DNA of 64,000 nucleotides. Origin: Brachycybe producta. Its lineage: Eukaryota; Arthropoda; Diplopoda; Playtdesmida; Andrognathidae. Of the stretch, positions 44,531 through 57,300 are shown one piece after another (the stretch's first letter is position 1; each line of letters begins with the position of its first letter). Location: the NCBI GenBank assembly GCA_036925085.1, contig JAUPFP010000192.1:24774-88773 (forward strand), written 5' to 3'. The translations under genes were made by a program, and so were the position numbers. The notes under the pieces were generated by a model. It had not been told where the DNA came from and did not search any database. It saw only the letters and a list, made by a program, of their open reading frames with translations.

Positions 44531-44548
44531 TACCCGGCGCCTCCACCA
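44531..44548 (-). other. Primer binding site, tRNA-Ala-like (element 2)
   Basis: On the - strand TGGTGGAGGCGCCGGGTA begins two bases after the 5' LTR. It fits the complement of a tRNA-Ala 3' end with a single C for T difference at position 10, or a tRNA whose 3' end reads CCCGGCGCCTCCACCA. The spacer length is the same as in element 1. Confidence 0.75.
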
Positions 44549-44550
44549 AT

Positions 44551-45380
44551 TGTAACGACCCGACTTGGTCGCTACAATACCTACGGCAAATTCGAACCAA
44601 CTTACCGTCGCTTGACCTAGTTGGGACGGGTCGAAGCGCTGGCCAGCCCTCCTCTTGTACCCGTCCGTGCCACGGGTAGCGCCGGTTGGAGGTCCTGTCC
44701 CTCGCCACAAGTCGACGGACGAAAGACCGCCGAACAAGACGAGGAACCCACGGTAGATCCCCGATGGATCCTACCGCGGAACCGCACGCAAAGCACCGGC
44801 CGACACGATGGAAAACACGCCGGACACAGGACGGTGAAGTACCGGGGCACCCCACCGGTAAACCCCCACCCTCCTCGCGGTATCTTCCCCACAATGTATT
44901 ATTAAAGGACACGGACACAGTGGTTAAGGAGTGAAAATAAACAATATATATTTATTCAATGGAATAAATGAACAATAACACTCACTATAAGTGAAGACAA
45001 TATCTGCTGGTTAAATAACCAGCAGATAGGCAAATAAATAGATGCAATTAGAGATGGATCTCCTGGCTAATTCCAGCCAGGAGAAGAGGTTAACAACCTC
45101 CACACCCAAAGGCAACAAAGAGATGAATGGTGGCCATCTTGGCCACCTGCTGAATGAAGAGAGCACCACACCTATGTACACACATCAAGTGTTTCACTTC
45201 CACTGTACAGTATACAATGGCCGCCGCCATTATATACACCCCCAGGCTGCTCCACCTGGGGGAGGACAGGGACCCTTGCTGGCCATTTTGTCGTCTGCTT
45301 GGCAATGAATTTGACAAGTGCCTAGCAGACGACATGGGTTTTAGTTATGCACCAAAAAGGAGCAGAACTGGGTCGTCACA
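44551..45380 (-). repeat. 5' LTR of element 2 (830 bp)
   Basis: It is the partner of 32271-33100, at an offset of exactly 12,280 bp. The ends are TGTAACGACCC and GGGTCGTCACA on the + strand. It contains stem-loops at 45003-45026 (CTGCTGGTT/AACCAGCAG), 45060-45083 (CTCCTGGCT/AGCCAGGAG) and 45129-45147 (GGTGGCCA/TGGCCACC), all inside the predicted transcribed part. Confidence 0.95.
45229..45236 (-). promoter_or_regulatory. TATA box in the 5' LTR of element 2
   Basis: On the - strand TATATAAT is followed by GGCGGCGGCCATTGTATA. Transcription would start about 25-30 bp downstream, near 45200, making U3 about 180 bp long and placing the three LTR stem-loops in the RNA. Confidence 0.6.
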
Positions 45381-48300
45381 AACTTCAATTTCAACTTCAA
45401 TTTCAACTTCTATTTCAATGTCGACTTCAAGTTCAATGTCAATTTCAATTTCAAACTTAACTTCAACTTCAACTTTACATTCAAGTTCAACTTCAAATTT
45501 AACTTCAACTTCAACTTTAACTTCAACTTCAACTTAAACTTCAATTTTAACTTCAATTTTAACTTCAAATTCAACTTCAATTTCAACTTCAATTTCAACA
45601 TCAATTTCAACTTCAATTTTAACTTCAATATCAACTTTGATTTCAATTTCGACTTCAATTTCAACTTCGATTTCAACTTCAATTTCAACTTCAATTTCAA
45701 CTTCAATTTCAACTTCAACTTTAACTTCAATATCAACTTTGATTTCAATTTCAACTTCAATTTCAACTTCAATTTCAACTTCAATTTCAACTTCAATTTC
45801 AACTTCAATTTCAACTTCAATTTCAACTTCAATTTCAACTTCAATTTCAACTTCAATTTCAATTTCAATTCAACTTCAATTTCAACTTCAATTTCAAATT
45901 CAATTTCAACTTCAATTTCAACTTCAATTTCAACTTCAATTTCAACTTCAATTTCAACTTCAATTTCAACTTCAATTTCAACTTCAATTTCTATTCGATT
46001 TGAACTTCGACTTCAACATGGACTTCAACTTGGACTTTTTAATTTAACTTCAACTTCAACTTCAACTTCAACTTCAACTTTAACTTCAACTTTTACTTAA
46101 CTTCAACTTCAACTTTAACTTCAACTTCAACTTCAACTTTAACTTTAACTTCAACTTCAACTTTAACTTCAACTTCAACTTAAACTTCAATTTTAACTTC
46201 AATTTTATTTCAATTTCAACTTCAATTTCAACTTCAATTTCAACTTCAATTTCAACTTCAATTTCAACTTCAATTTCAACTTCAATTTCAACTTCAATTT
46301 CAACTTCAATTTCAACTTCAATTTCAACTTCAATTTCAACTTCAATTTCAACTTCAATTTCAACTTCAATTTCAACTTCAATTTCAACTTCAATTTCAAC
46401 TTCCACTTCAATTTCAAACTTAACTTCAACTTCAACTTAACTTCAACTTCAACTTTAACTTCACTTTCAAGTTCAACTTCAAATTCAACTTCAACTTCAA
46501 CTTCAATTTCAACTTCAATTTCAACTTCAATTTCAACTTCAATTTCAACTTCAATTTCAACTTCAATTTCAATGTCGACTTCAAGTTCAATGTCAATTTC
46601 AATTTTAAACTTAACTTCAACTTCAACTTTACATTCAAGTTCAACTTCAAATTTAACTTCAACTTCAACTTTAACTTCAACTTCAACTTAAACTTCAATT
46701 TTAACTTCAATTTTAACTTCAAATTCAACTTCAATTTCAACTTCAATTTCAACATCAATTTCAACTTCGATTTCAACTTCAATTTCAACTTCAATTTCAA
46801 CTTCAATTTCAACTTCAATTTCAACTTCAACTTCAATTTTAACATCAATTTCAACTTCAAATTTAACTTCAATATCAACTTTGATTTCAATTTCAACTTC
46901 AATTTCAACTTCAATTTCAACTTCAATTTCAACTTCAATTTCAACTTCAATTTCAACTTCAATTTCAACTTCAATTTCAACTTCAATTTCAACTTCAACT
47001 TCAACTTCAATTTCAACTTCAATTTCAACTTCAATTTCAACTTCAATTTCAACTTCAATTTCAACTTCAATTTCAACTTCAATTTCAACTTCAATTTCAA
47101 CTTCAATTTCAACTTCAATTTCAACTTCAATTTCAACTTCAATTTCAACTTCAATTTCAACTTCAATTTCTATTCGATTTGAACTTCTACTTCAACATGG
47201 ACTTCAACTTGGACTTTTTAATTTAACTTCAACTTCAACTCCAACTTCAACTACAACTTTAACTTTAACTTCAACTTCAACTTTAACTTCAACTTTAACT
47301 TCAACTTCAACTTCAACTTCAATTTTAACTTCAATTTTACTTCAATTTCAACTTCAATTTCAACTTCAATTTCAACTTCAATTTCAACTTCAATTTCAAC
47401 TTCAATTTCAACTTCAATTTCAACTTCAATTTCAACTTCAACTTCAACTTCAATTTCAAACTTAACTTCAACTTCAACTTCATCTTCAAGTTCAACTTCA
47501 AATTCAAATTCAAATTCAACTTCAACTTTAACCTTAACTTAAACTTAAACTTCAATTTTAACTTCAATTTCAACTTCAATTTCAACTTTAATTTCAACTT
47601 CAAATTCAACTTCAATTTCAACTTCAATTTCAACTTCAATTTCAACTTCAATTTCAACTTCAATTTCAACTTCAATTTCAACTTCAATTTCAACTTCAAT
47701 TTCAACTTCAATTTCAACTTCAATTTCAACTTCAATTTCAACTTCAATTTCAACTTCAATTTCAACTTCAATTTCAACTTCAATTTCAACTTCAATTTCA
47801 ACTTCAATTTCAACTTCAATTTCTATTCGATTTGAACTTCGACTTCAACATGGACTTCAACTTGGACTTTTTAATTTAACTTCAACTTCAACTTCAACTT
47901 TAACTTCAACTTTTACTTAACTTCAACTTCAACTTTAACTTCAACTTCAACTCCAACTTCAACTTCAACTTTAACTTTAACTTCAACTTCAACTTTAACT
48001 TCAACTTCAACTTAAACTTCAATTTTAACTTCAATTTTACTTCAATTTCAATTTCAATTTCAACTTCAATTTCAACTTCAATTTCAACTTCAATTTCAAC
48101 TTCAATTTCAACTTCAATTTCAACTTCAATTTCAACTTCAACTTCAACTTCAATTTCAAACTTAACTTCAACTTCAACTTCATCTTCAAGTTCAACTTCA
48201 AATTCAAATTCAACTTCAACTTTAACCTTAACTTAAACTTAAACTTCAATTTTAACTTCAATTTCAACTTCAATTTCAACTTTAATTTCAACTTCAATTT

Positions 48301-51300
48301 CAACTTCAATTTCAACTTCAATTTCAACTTCAATTTCAACTTCAATTTCAACTTCAACTTCAACTTCAGTTTCAACTTCAATTTCAACTTCAATTTCAAC
48401 TTCAACTTCAACTTCAATTTCATCTTCAATTTCAACTTCAATTTTAACTTCAATTTCAACTTCAATTTCAACTTCAATTTCAACTTCAATTTCAACTTCA
48501 ATTTCAACTTCAATTTCAACCTCAATTTCAACTTCAATTTCAACTTCAATTTCAACTTCAATTTCAACTTCAATTACAACTTCAATTTCAACTTCAATTT
48601 CAACTTCAACTTCAACTTCAGTTTCAACTTCAATTTCAACTTCAATTTCAATTTCAACTTCAACTTCAATTTCAACTTTAATTTCAACTTCAATTTCAAC
48701 TTCAATTTTAACTTCAATTTCAACTTCAATTTCAACTTCAATTTCAACTTCAATTTTAATTTCAATTTCAACTTAACTTCAACTTCAACTTTAACTTCAC
48801 TTTCAAGTTCAACATCAAATTCAACTTCAACTTCAACTTTAACTTCAACTTCAACTTAAACTTCAATTTTAACTTCAATTTCAACTTCAATTTCAACATC
48901 AATTTCAACTTCAATTTCAACTTGAATTTCAACTTCAATTTCTACTTCAATTTCAACTTCAATTTCAACTTCAATTTTAACTTCAATTTCAACTTCAATT
49001 TCAACTTCAATTTCAACTTCAATTTCAACTTCAATTTCTATTCGATTTGAACTTCGACTTCAACATGGACTTCAACTTGGACTTTTTAATTTAACTTCAA
49101 CTTCAACTTCAACTTCAACTTCAACTTTAACTTCAACTTTTACTTAACTTCAACTTCAACTTTAACTTCAACTTCAACTCCAACTTCAACTTCAACTTTA
49201 ACTTTAACTTCAACTTCAACTTTAACTTCAACTTCAACTTAAACTTCAATTTTAACTTCAATTTTACTTCAATTTCAACTTCAATTTCAACTTCAATTTC
49301 AACTTCAATTTCAACTTCAATTTCAACTTCAATTTCAACTTCAATTTCAACTTCAATTTCAACTTCAATTTCAACTTCAATTTCAACTTCAATTTCAACT
49401 TCCACTTCAATTTCAAACTTAACTTCAACTTCAACTTAACTTCAACTTCAACTTTAACTTCACTTTCAAGTTCAACTTCAAATTCAACTTCAACTTCAAC
49501 TTTAACTTCAATAAAACTTAAACTTCAATTTCAACTTCAATTTCAACTTCAATTTCAACTTCAATTTCAACTTCAATTTCAACTTCAATTTCAACTTCAA
49601 TTTCAACTTCAATTTCAATGTCGACTTCAAGTTCAATGTCAATTTCAACTTCAAATTTAACTTCAACTTCAACTTTAACTTCAACTTCAACTTAAACTTC
49701 AACTTCAATTTCAACATCAATTTCAACTTCAATTTTAACTTCAATATCAACTTTGATTTCAATTTCGACTTCAATTTCAACTTCGATTTCAACTTCAATT
49801 TCAACTTCAATTTCAACTTCAATTTCAACTTCAACTTCAATTTTAACATCAATTTCAACTTCAAATTTAACTTCAATATCAACTTTGATTTCAATTTCAA
49901 CTTCAATTTCAACTTCAATTTCAACTTCAATTTCAACTTCAATTTCAACTTCAATTTCAACTTCAATTTCAACTTCAATTTCAACTTCAATTTCAACTTC
50001 AATTTCAACTTCAATTTCAACTTCAATTTCAACTTCAATTTCAACTTCAATTTCAACTTCAATTTCAACTTCAATTTCAACTTCAATTTCAACTTCAATT
50101 TCAACTTCAATTTCAACTTCAATTTCAACTTCAATTTCAACTTCAATTTCAACTTCAATTTCAACTTCAATTTCAACTTCAATTTCTATTCGATTTGAAC
50201 TTCGACTTCAACATGGACTTCAACTTGGACTTTTTAATTTAACTTCAACTTCAACTTCAACTTTAACTTCAACTTTTACTTAACTTCAACTTCAACTTTA
50301 ACTTCAACTTCAACTCCAACTTCAACTTCAACTTTAACTTTAACTTCAACTTCAACTTTAACTTCAACTTCAACTTAAACTTCAATTTTAACTTCAATTT
50401 TACTTCAATTTCAATTTCAATTTCAACTTCAATTTCAACTTCAATTTCAACTTCAATTTCAACTTCAATTTCAACTTCAACTTCAACTTCAATTTCAAAC
50501 TTAACTTCAACTTCAACTTCATCTTCAAGTTCAACTTCAAATTCAAATTCAACTTCAACTTTAACCTTAACTTAAACTTAAACTTCAATTTTAACTTCAA
50601 TTTCAACTTCAATTTCAACTTCAATTTCAACTTCAATTTCAACTTCAATTTCAACTTCAATTTCAACTTCAATTTCAACTTCAATTTCAACTTCAATTTC
50701 AACTTCAATTTCAACTTCAATTTCAACTTCAATTTCAACTTCAATTTCAACTTCAATTTCAACTTCAATTTCAACTTCAATTTCAACTTCAATTTCAACT
50801 TCAATTTCAACTTCAATTTCAACTTCAATTTCAACTTCAATTTCTATTCGATTTGAACTTCGACTTCAACATGGACTTCAACTTGGACTTTTTAATTTAA
50901 CTTCAACTTCAACTTCAACTTTAACTTCAACTTTTACTTAACTTCAACTTCAACTTTAACTTCAACTTCAACTCCAACTTCAACTTCAACTTTAACTTTA
51001 ACTTCAACTTCAACTTTAACTTCAACTTCAACTTAAACTTCAATTTTAACTTCAATTTTACTTCAATTTCAATTTCAATTTCAACTTCAATTTCAACTTC
51101 AATTTCAACTTCAATTTCAACTTCAATTTCAACTTCAACTTCAACTTCAATTTCAAACTTAACTTCAACTTCAACTTCATCTTCAAGTTCAACTTCAAAT
51201 TCAAATTCAACTTCAACTTTAACCTTAACTTAAACTTAAACTTCAATTTTAACTTCAATTTCAACTTCAATTTCAACTTTAATTTCAACTTCAATTTCAA

Positions 51301-54300
51301 CTTCAATTTCAACTTCAATTTCAACTTCAATTTCAACTTCAATTTCAACTTCAACTTCAACTTCAGTTTCAACTTCAATTTCAACTTCAATTTCAACTTC
51401 AACTTCAACTTCAATTTCATCTTCAATTTCAACTTCAATTTTAACTTCAATTTCAACTTCAATTTCAACTTCAATTTCAACTTCAATTTCAACTTCAATT
51501 TCAACTTCAATTTCAACCTCAATTTCAACTTCAATTTCAACTTCAATTTCAACTTCAATTTCAACTTCAATTACAACTTCAATTTCAACTTCAATTTCAA
51601 CTTCAACTTCAACTTCAGTTTCAACTTCAATTTCAACTTCAATTTCAATTTCAACTTCAACTTCAATTTCAACTTTAATTTCAACTTCAATTTCAACTTC
51701 AATTTTAACTTCAATTTCAACTTCAATTTCAACTTCAATTTCAACTTCAATTTTAATTTCAATTTCAACTTAACTTCAACTTCAACTTTAACTTCACTTT
51801 CAAGTTCAACATCAAATTCAACTTCAACTTCAACTTTAACTTCAACTTCAACTTAAACTTCAATTTTAACTTCAATTTCAACTTCAATTTCAACATCAAT
51901 TTCAACTTCAATTTCAACTTGAATTTCAACTTCAATTTCTACTTCAATTTCAACTTCAATTTCAACTTCAATTTTAACTTCAATTTCAACTTCAATTTCA
52001 ACTTCAATTTCAACTTCAATTTCAACTTCAATTTCAACTTCAACTTCAGTTTCAACTTCAATTTCAATGTCAATTTCAACTTCAATTTCAACTTCAACTT
52101 TAACTTCAATTTCAACTTCAATTTCAACTTCAATGTCAACTTCAATTTCAAACTTAACTTCAACTTCAACTTCTCCTTCAAGTTCAACTTCAAATTTAAC
52201 TTCAACTTCAACTTTAACTTCAACTTAAACTTAAACTTCAATTTTAACTTCAATATCAACTTTGATTTCAACTTCAATTTCAACTTCAATTTCAACTTCA
52301 ATGTCAACTTCAATTTCAACTTCAACTTCAACTTCAATTTCAACTTCAATTTCAACTTCAATTTCAACCTCAATTTCAACTTCAATTTCAACTTCAATTT
52401 CAACTTCAATTTCAACTTCAATTTCAACTTCAATTTCAACTTCAATTTCAACTTCAATTACAACTTCAATTTCAACTTCAATTTCAACTTCAACTTCAAC
52501 TTCAGTTTCAACTTCAATTTCAACTTCAATTTCAATTTCAACTTCAACTTCAATTTCAACTTTAATTTCAACTTCAATTTCAACTTCAATTTTAACTTCA
52601 ATTTCAACTTCAATTTCAACTTCAATTTCAACTTCAATTTTAATTTCAATTTCAACTTAACTTCAACTTCAACTTTAACTTCACTTTCAAGTTCAACATC
52701 AAATTCAACTTCAACTTCAACTTTAACTTCAACTTCAACTTTAACTTCAACTTCAACTTAAACTTCAATTTTAACTTAAATTTTACTTCAATTTCAATTT
52801 CAATTTCAACTTCAATTTCAACTTCAATTTCAACTTCAATTTCAACTTCAATTTCAACTTCAACTTCAACTTCAATTTCAAACTTAACTTCAACTTCAAC
52901 TTCATCTTCAAGTTCAACTTCAAATTCAAATTCAACTTCAACTTTAACCTTAACTTAAACTTAAACTTCAATTTTAACTTCAATTTCAACTTCAATTTCA
53001 ACTTCAATTTCAACTTCAATTTCAACTTCAATTTCAACTTCAATTTCAACTTCAATTTCAACTTCAATTTCAACTTCAATTTCAACTTCAATTTCAACTT
53101 CAATTTCAACTTCAATTTCAACTTCAATTTCAACTTCAATTTCAACTTCAATTTCAACTTCAATTTCAACTTCAATTTCAACTTCAATTTCAACTTCAAT
53201 TTCTATTCGATTTGAACTTCGACTTCAACATGGACTTCAACTTGGACTTTTTAATTTAACTTCAACTTCAACTTCAACTTTAACTTCAACTTTTACTTAA
53301 CTTCAACTTCAACTTTAACTTCAACTTCAACTCCAACTTCAACTTCAACTTTAACTTTAACTTCAACTTCAACTTTAACTTCAACTTCAACTTAAACTTC
53401 AATTTTAACTTCAATTTTACTTCAATTTCAATTTCAATTTCAACTTCAATTTCAACTTCAATTTCAACTTCAATTTCAACTTCAATTTCAACTTCAACTT
53501 CAACTTCAATTTCAAACTTAACTTCAACTTCAACTTCATCTTCAAGTTCAACTTCAAATTCAAATTCAACTTCAACTTTAACCTTAACTTAAACTTAAAC
53601 TTCAATTTTAACTTCAATTTCAACTTCAATTTCAACTTTAATTTCAACTTCAATTTCAACTTCAATTTCAACTTCAATTTCAACTTCAATTTCAACTTCA
53701 ATTTCAACTTCAACTTCAACTTCAGTTTCAACTTCAATTTCAACTTCAATTTCAACTTCAACTTCAACTTCAATTTCATCTTCAATTTCAACTTCAATTT
53801 TAACTTCAATTTCAACTTCAATTTCAACTTCAATTTCAACCTCAATTTCAACTTCAATTTCAACTTCAATTTCAACTTCAATTTCAACTTCAATTACAAC
53901 TTCAATTTCAACTTCAATTTCAACTTCAACTTCAACTTCAGTTTCAACTTCAATTTCAACTTCAATTTCAATTTCAACTTCAACTTCAATTTCAACTTTA
54001 ATTTCAACTTCAATTTCAACTTCAATTTTAACTTCAATTTCAACTTCAATTTCAACTTCAATTTCAACTTCAATTTTAATTTCAATTTCAACTTAACTTC
54101 AACTTCAACTTTAACTTCACTTTCAAGTTCAACATCAAATTCAACTTCAACTTCAACTTTAACTTCAACTTCAACTTAAACTTCAATTTTAACTTCAATT
54201 TCAACTTCAATTTCAACATCAATTTCAACTTCAATTTCAACTTGAATTTCAACTTCAATTTCTACTTCAATTTCAACTTCAATTTCAACTTCAATTTTAA

Positions 54301-57300
54301 CTTCAATTTCAACTTCAATTTCAACTTCAATTTCAACTTCAATTTCAACTTCAATTTCAACTTCAACTTCAGTTTCAACTTCAATTTCAATGTCAATTTC
54401 AACTTCAATTTCAACTTCAACTTTAACTTCAATTTCAACTTCAATTTCAACTTCAATGTCAACTTCAATTTCAAACTTAACTTCAACTTCAACTTCTCCT
54501 TCAAGTTCAACTTCAAATTTAACTTCAACTTCAACTTTAACTTCAACTTAAACTTAAACTTCAATTTTAACTTCAATATCAACTTTGATTTCAACTTCAA
54601 TTTCAACTTCAATTTCAACTTCAATGTCAACTTCAATTTCAACTTCAACTTCAACTTCAATTTCAACTTCAATTTCAACTTCAATTTCAACCTCAATTTC
54701 AACTTCAATTTCAACTTCAATTTCAACTTCAATTTCAACTTCAATTTCAACTTCAATTTCAACTTCAATTTCAACTTCAATTACAACTTCAATTTCAACT
54801 TCAATTTCAACTTCAACTTCAACTTCAGTTTCAACTTCAATTTCAACTTCAATTTCAATTTCAACTTCAACTTCAATTTCAACTTTAATTTCAACTTCAA
54901 TTTCAACTTCAATTTTAACTTCAATTTCAACTTCAATTTCAACTTCAATTTCAACTTCAATTTTAATTTCAATTTCAACTTAACTTCAACTTCAACTTTA
55001 ACTTCACTTTCAAGTTCAACATCAAATTCAACTTCAACTTCAACTTTAACTTCAACTTCAACTTTAACTTCAACTTCAACTTAAACTTCAATTTTAACTT
55101 CAATTTTACTTCAATTTCAATTTCAATTTCAACTTCAATTTCAACTTCAATTTCAACTTCAATTTCAACTTCAATTTCAACTTCAACTTCAACTTCAATT
55201 TCAAACTTAACTTCAACTTCAACTTCATCTTCAAGTTCAACTTCAAATTCAAATTCAACTTCAACTTTAACCTTAACTTAAACTTAAACTTCAATTTTAA
55301 CTTCAATTTCAACTTCAATTTCAACTTCAATTTCAACTTCAATTTCAACTTCAATTTCAACTTCAATTTCAACTTCAATTTCAACTTCAATTTCAACTTC
55401 AATTTCAACTTCAATTTCAACTTCAATTTCAACTTCAATTTCAACTTCAATTTCAACTTCAATTTCAACTTCAATTTCAACTTCAATTTCAACTTCAATT
55501 TCAACTTCAATTTCAACTTCAATTTCAACTTCAATTTCTATTCGATTTGAACTTCGACTTCAACATGGACTTCAACTTGGACTTTTTAATTTAACTTCAA
55601 CTTCAACTTCAACTTTAACTTCAACTTTTACTTAACTTCAACTTCAACTTTAACTTCAACTTCAACTCCAACTTCAACTTCAACTTTAACTTTAACTTCA
55701 ACTTCAACTTTAACTTCAACTTCAACTTAAACTTCAATTTTAACTTCAATTTTACTTCAATTTCAATTTCAATTTCAACTTCAATTTCAACTTCAATTTC
55801 AACTTCAATTTCAACTTCAATTTCAACTTCAACTTCAACTTCAATTTCAAACTTAACTTCAACTTCAACTTCATCTTCAAGTTCAACTTCAAATTCAAAT
55901 TCAACTTCAACTTTAACCTTAACTTAAACTTAAACTTCAATTTTAACTTCAATTTCAACTTCAATTTCAACTTTAATTTCAACTTCAATTTCAACTTCAA
56001 TTTCAACTTCAATTTCAACTTCAATTTCAACTTCAATTTCAACTTCAACTTCAACTTCAGTTTCAACTTCAATTTCAACTTCAATTTCAACTTCAACTTC
56101 AACTTCAATTTCATCTTCAATTTCAACTTCAATTTTAACTTCAATTTCAACTTCAATTTCAACTTCAATTTCAACTTCAATTTCAACTTCAATTTCAACT
56201 TCAATTTCAACCTCAATTTCAACTTCAATTTCAACTTCAATTTCAACTTCAATTTCAACTTCAATTACAACTTCAATTTCAACTTCAATTTCAACTTCAA
56301 CTTCAACTTCAGTTTCAACTTCAATTTCAACTTCAATTTCAATTTCAACTTCAACTTCAATTTCAACTTTAATTTCAACTTCAATTTCAACTTCAATTTT
56401 AACTTCAATTTCAACTTCAATTTCAACTTCAATTTCAACTTCAATTTTAATTTCAATTTCAACTTAACTTCAACTTCAACTTTAACTTCACTTTCAAGTT
56501 CAACATCAAATTCAACTTCAACTTCAACTTTAACTTCAACTTCAACTTAAACTTCAATTTTAACTTCAATTTCAACTTCAATTTCAACATCAATTTCAAC
56601 TTCAATTTCAACTTGAATTTCAACTTCAATTTCTACTTCAATTTCAACTTCAATTTCAACTTCAATTTTAACTTCAATTTCAACTTCAATTTCAACTTCA
56701 ATTTCAACTTCAATTTCAACTTCAATTTCAACTTCAACTTCAGTTTCAACTTCAATTTCAATGTCAATTTCAACTTCAATTTCAACTTCAACTTTAACTT
56801 CAATTTCAACTTCAATTTCAACTTCAATGTCAACTTCAATTTCAAACTTAACTTCAACTTCAACTTCTCCTTCAAGTTCAACTTCAAATTTAACTTCAAC
56901 TTCAACTTTAACTTCAACTTAAACTTAAACTTCAATTTTAACTTCAATATCAACTTTGATTTCAACTTCAATTTCAACTTCAATTTCAACTTCAATGTCA
57001 ACTTCAATTTCAACTTCAACTTCAATTTCAACTTCAATTTCAACTTCAATTTCAACTTCAATTTCAACTTCAATTTCAACCTCAATTTCAACTTCAATTT
57101 CAACTTCAATTTCAACTTCAATTTCAACTTCAATTTCAACTTCAATTTCAACTTCAATTTCAACTTCAATTACAACTTCAATTTCAACTTCAATTTCAAC
57201 TTCAACTTCAACTTCAGTTTCAACTTCAATTTCAACTTCAATTTCAATTTCAACTTCAACTTCAATTTCAACTTTAATTTCAACTTCAATTTCAACTTCA

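Larger units (their letters stand above)
32271..45380 (-). mobile_element. Element 2: complete Ty3/gypsy-type LTR retrotransposon with 3' ORF
   Basis: The element is 13,110 bp with two 830-bp LTRs and is flanked on both sides by AACT (32267-32270 and 45381-45384), a 4-bp target duplication. It reads on the - strand, so the right LTR is the 5' one. In order it has LTR, primer site, hairpin leader, short acidic ORF, gag, frameshift signal, pol (protease, reverse transcriptase, RNase H, integrase), a second hairpin array, ORF3, polypurine tract and LTR. The RNase H/integrase order and sequence style are those of Ty3/gypsy. The pol frame has no stop in about 2,880 codons. The element is much larger than usual for gypsy (commonly 5-8 kb) because of the leader and the 3' ORF. 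Confidence 0.95.
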
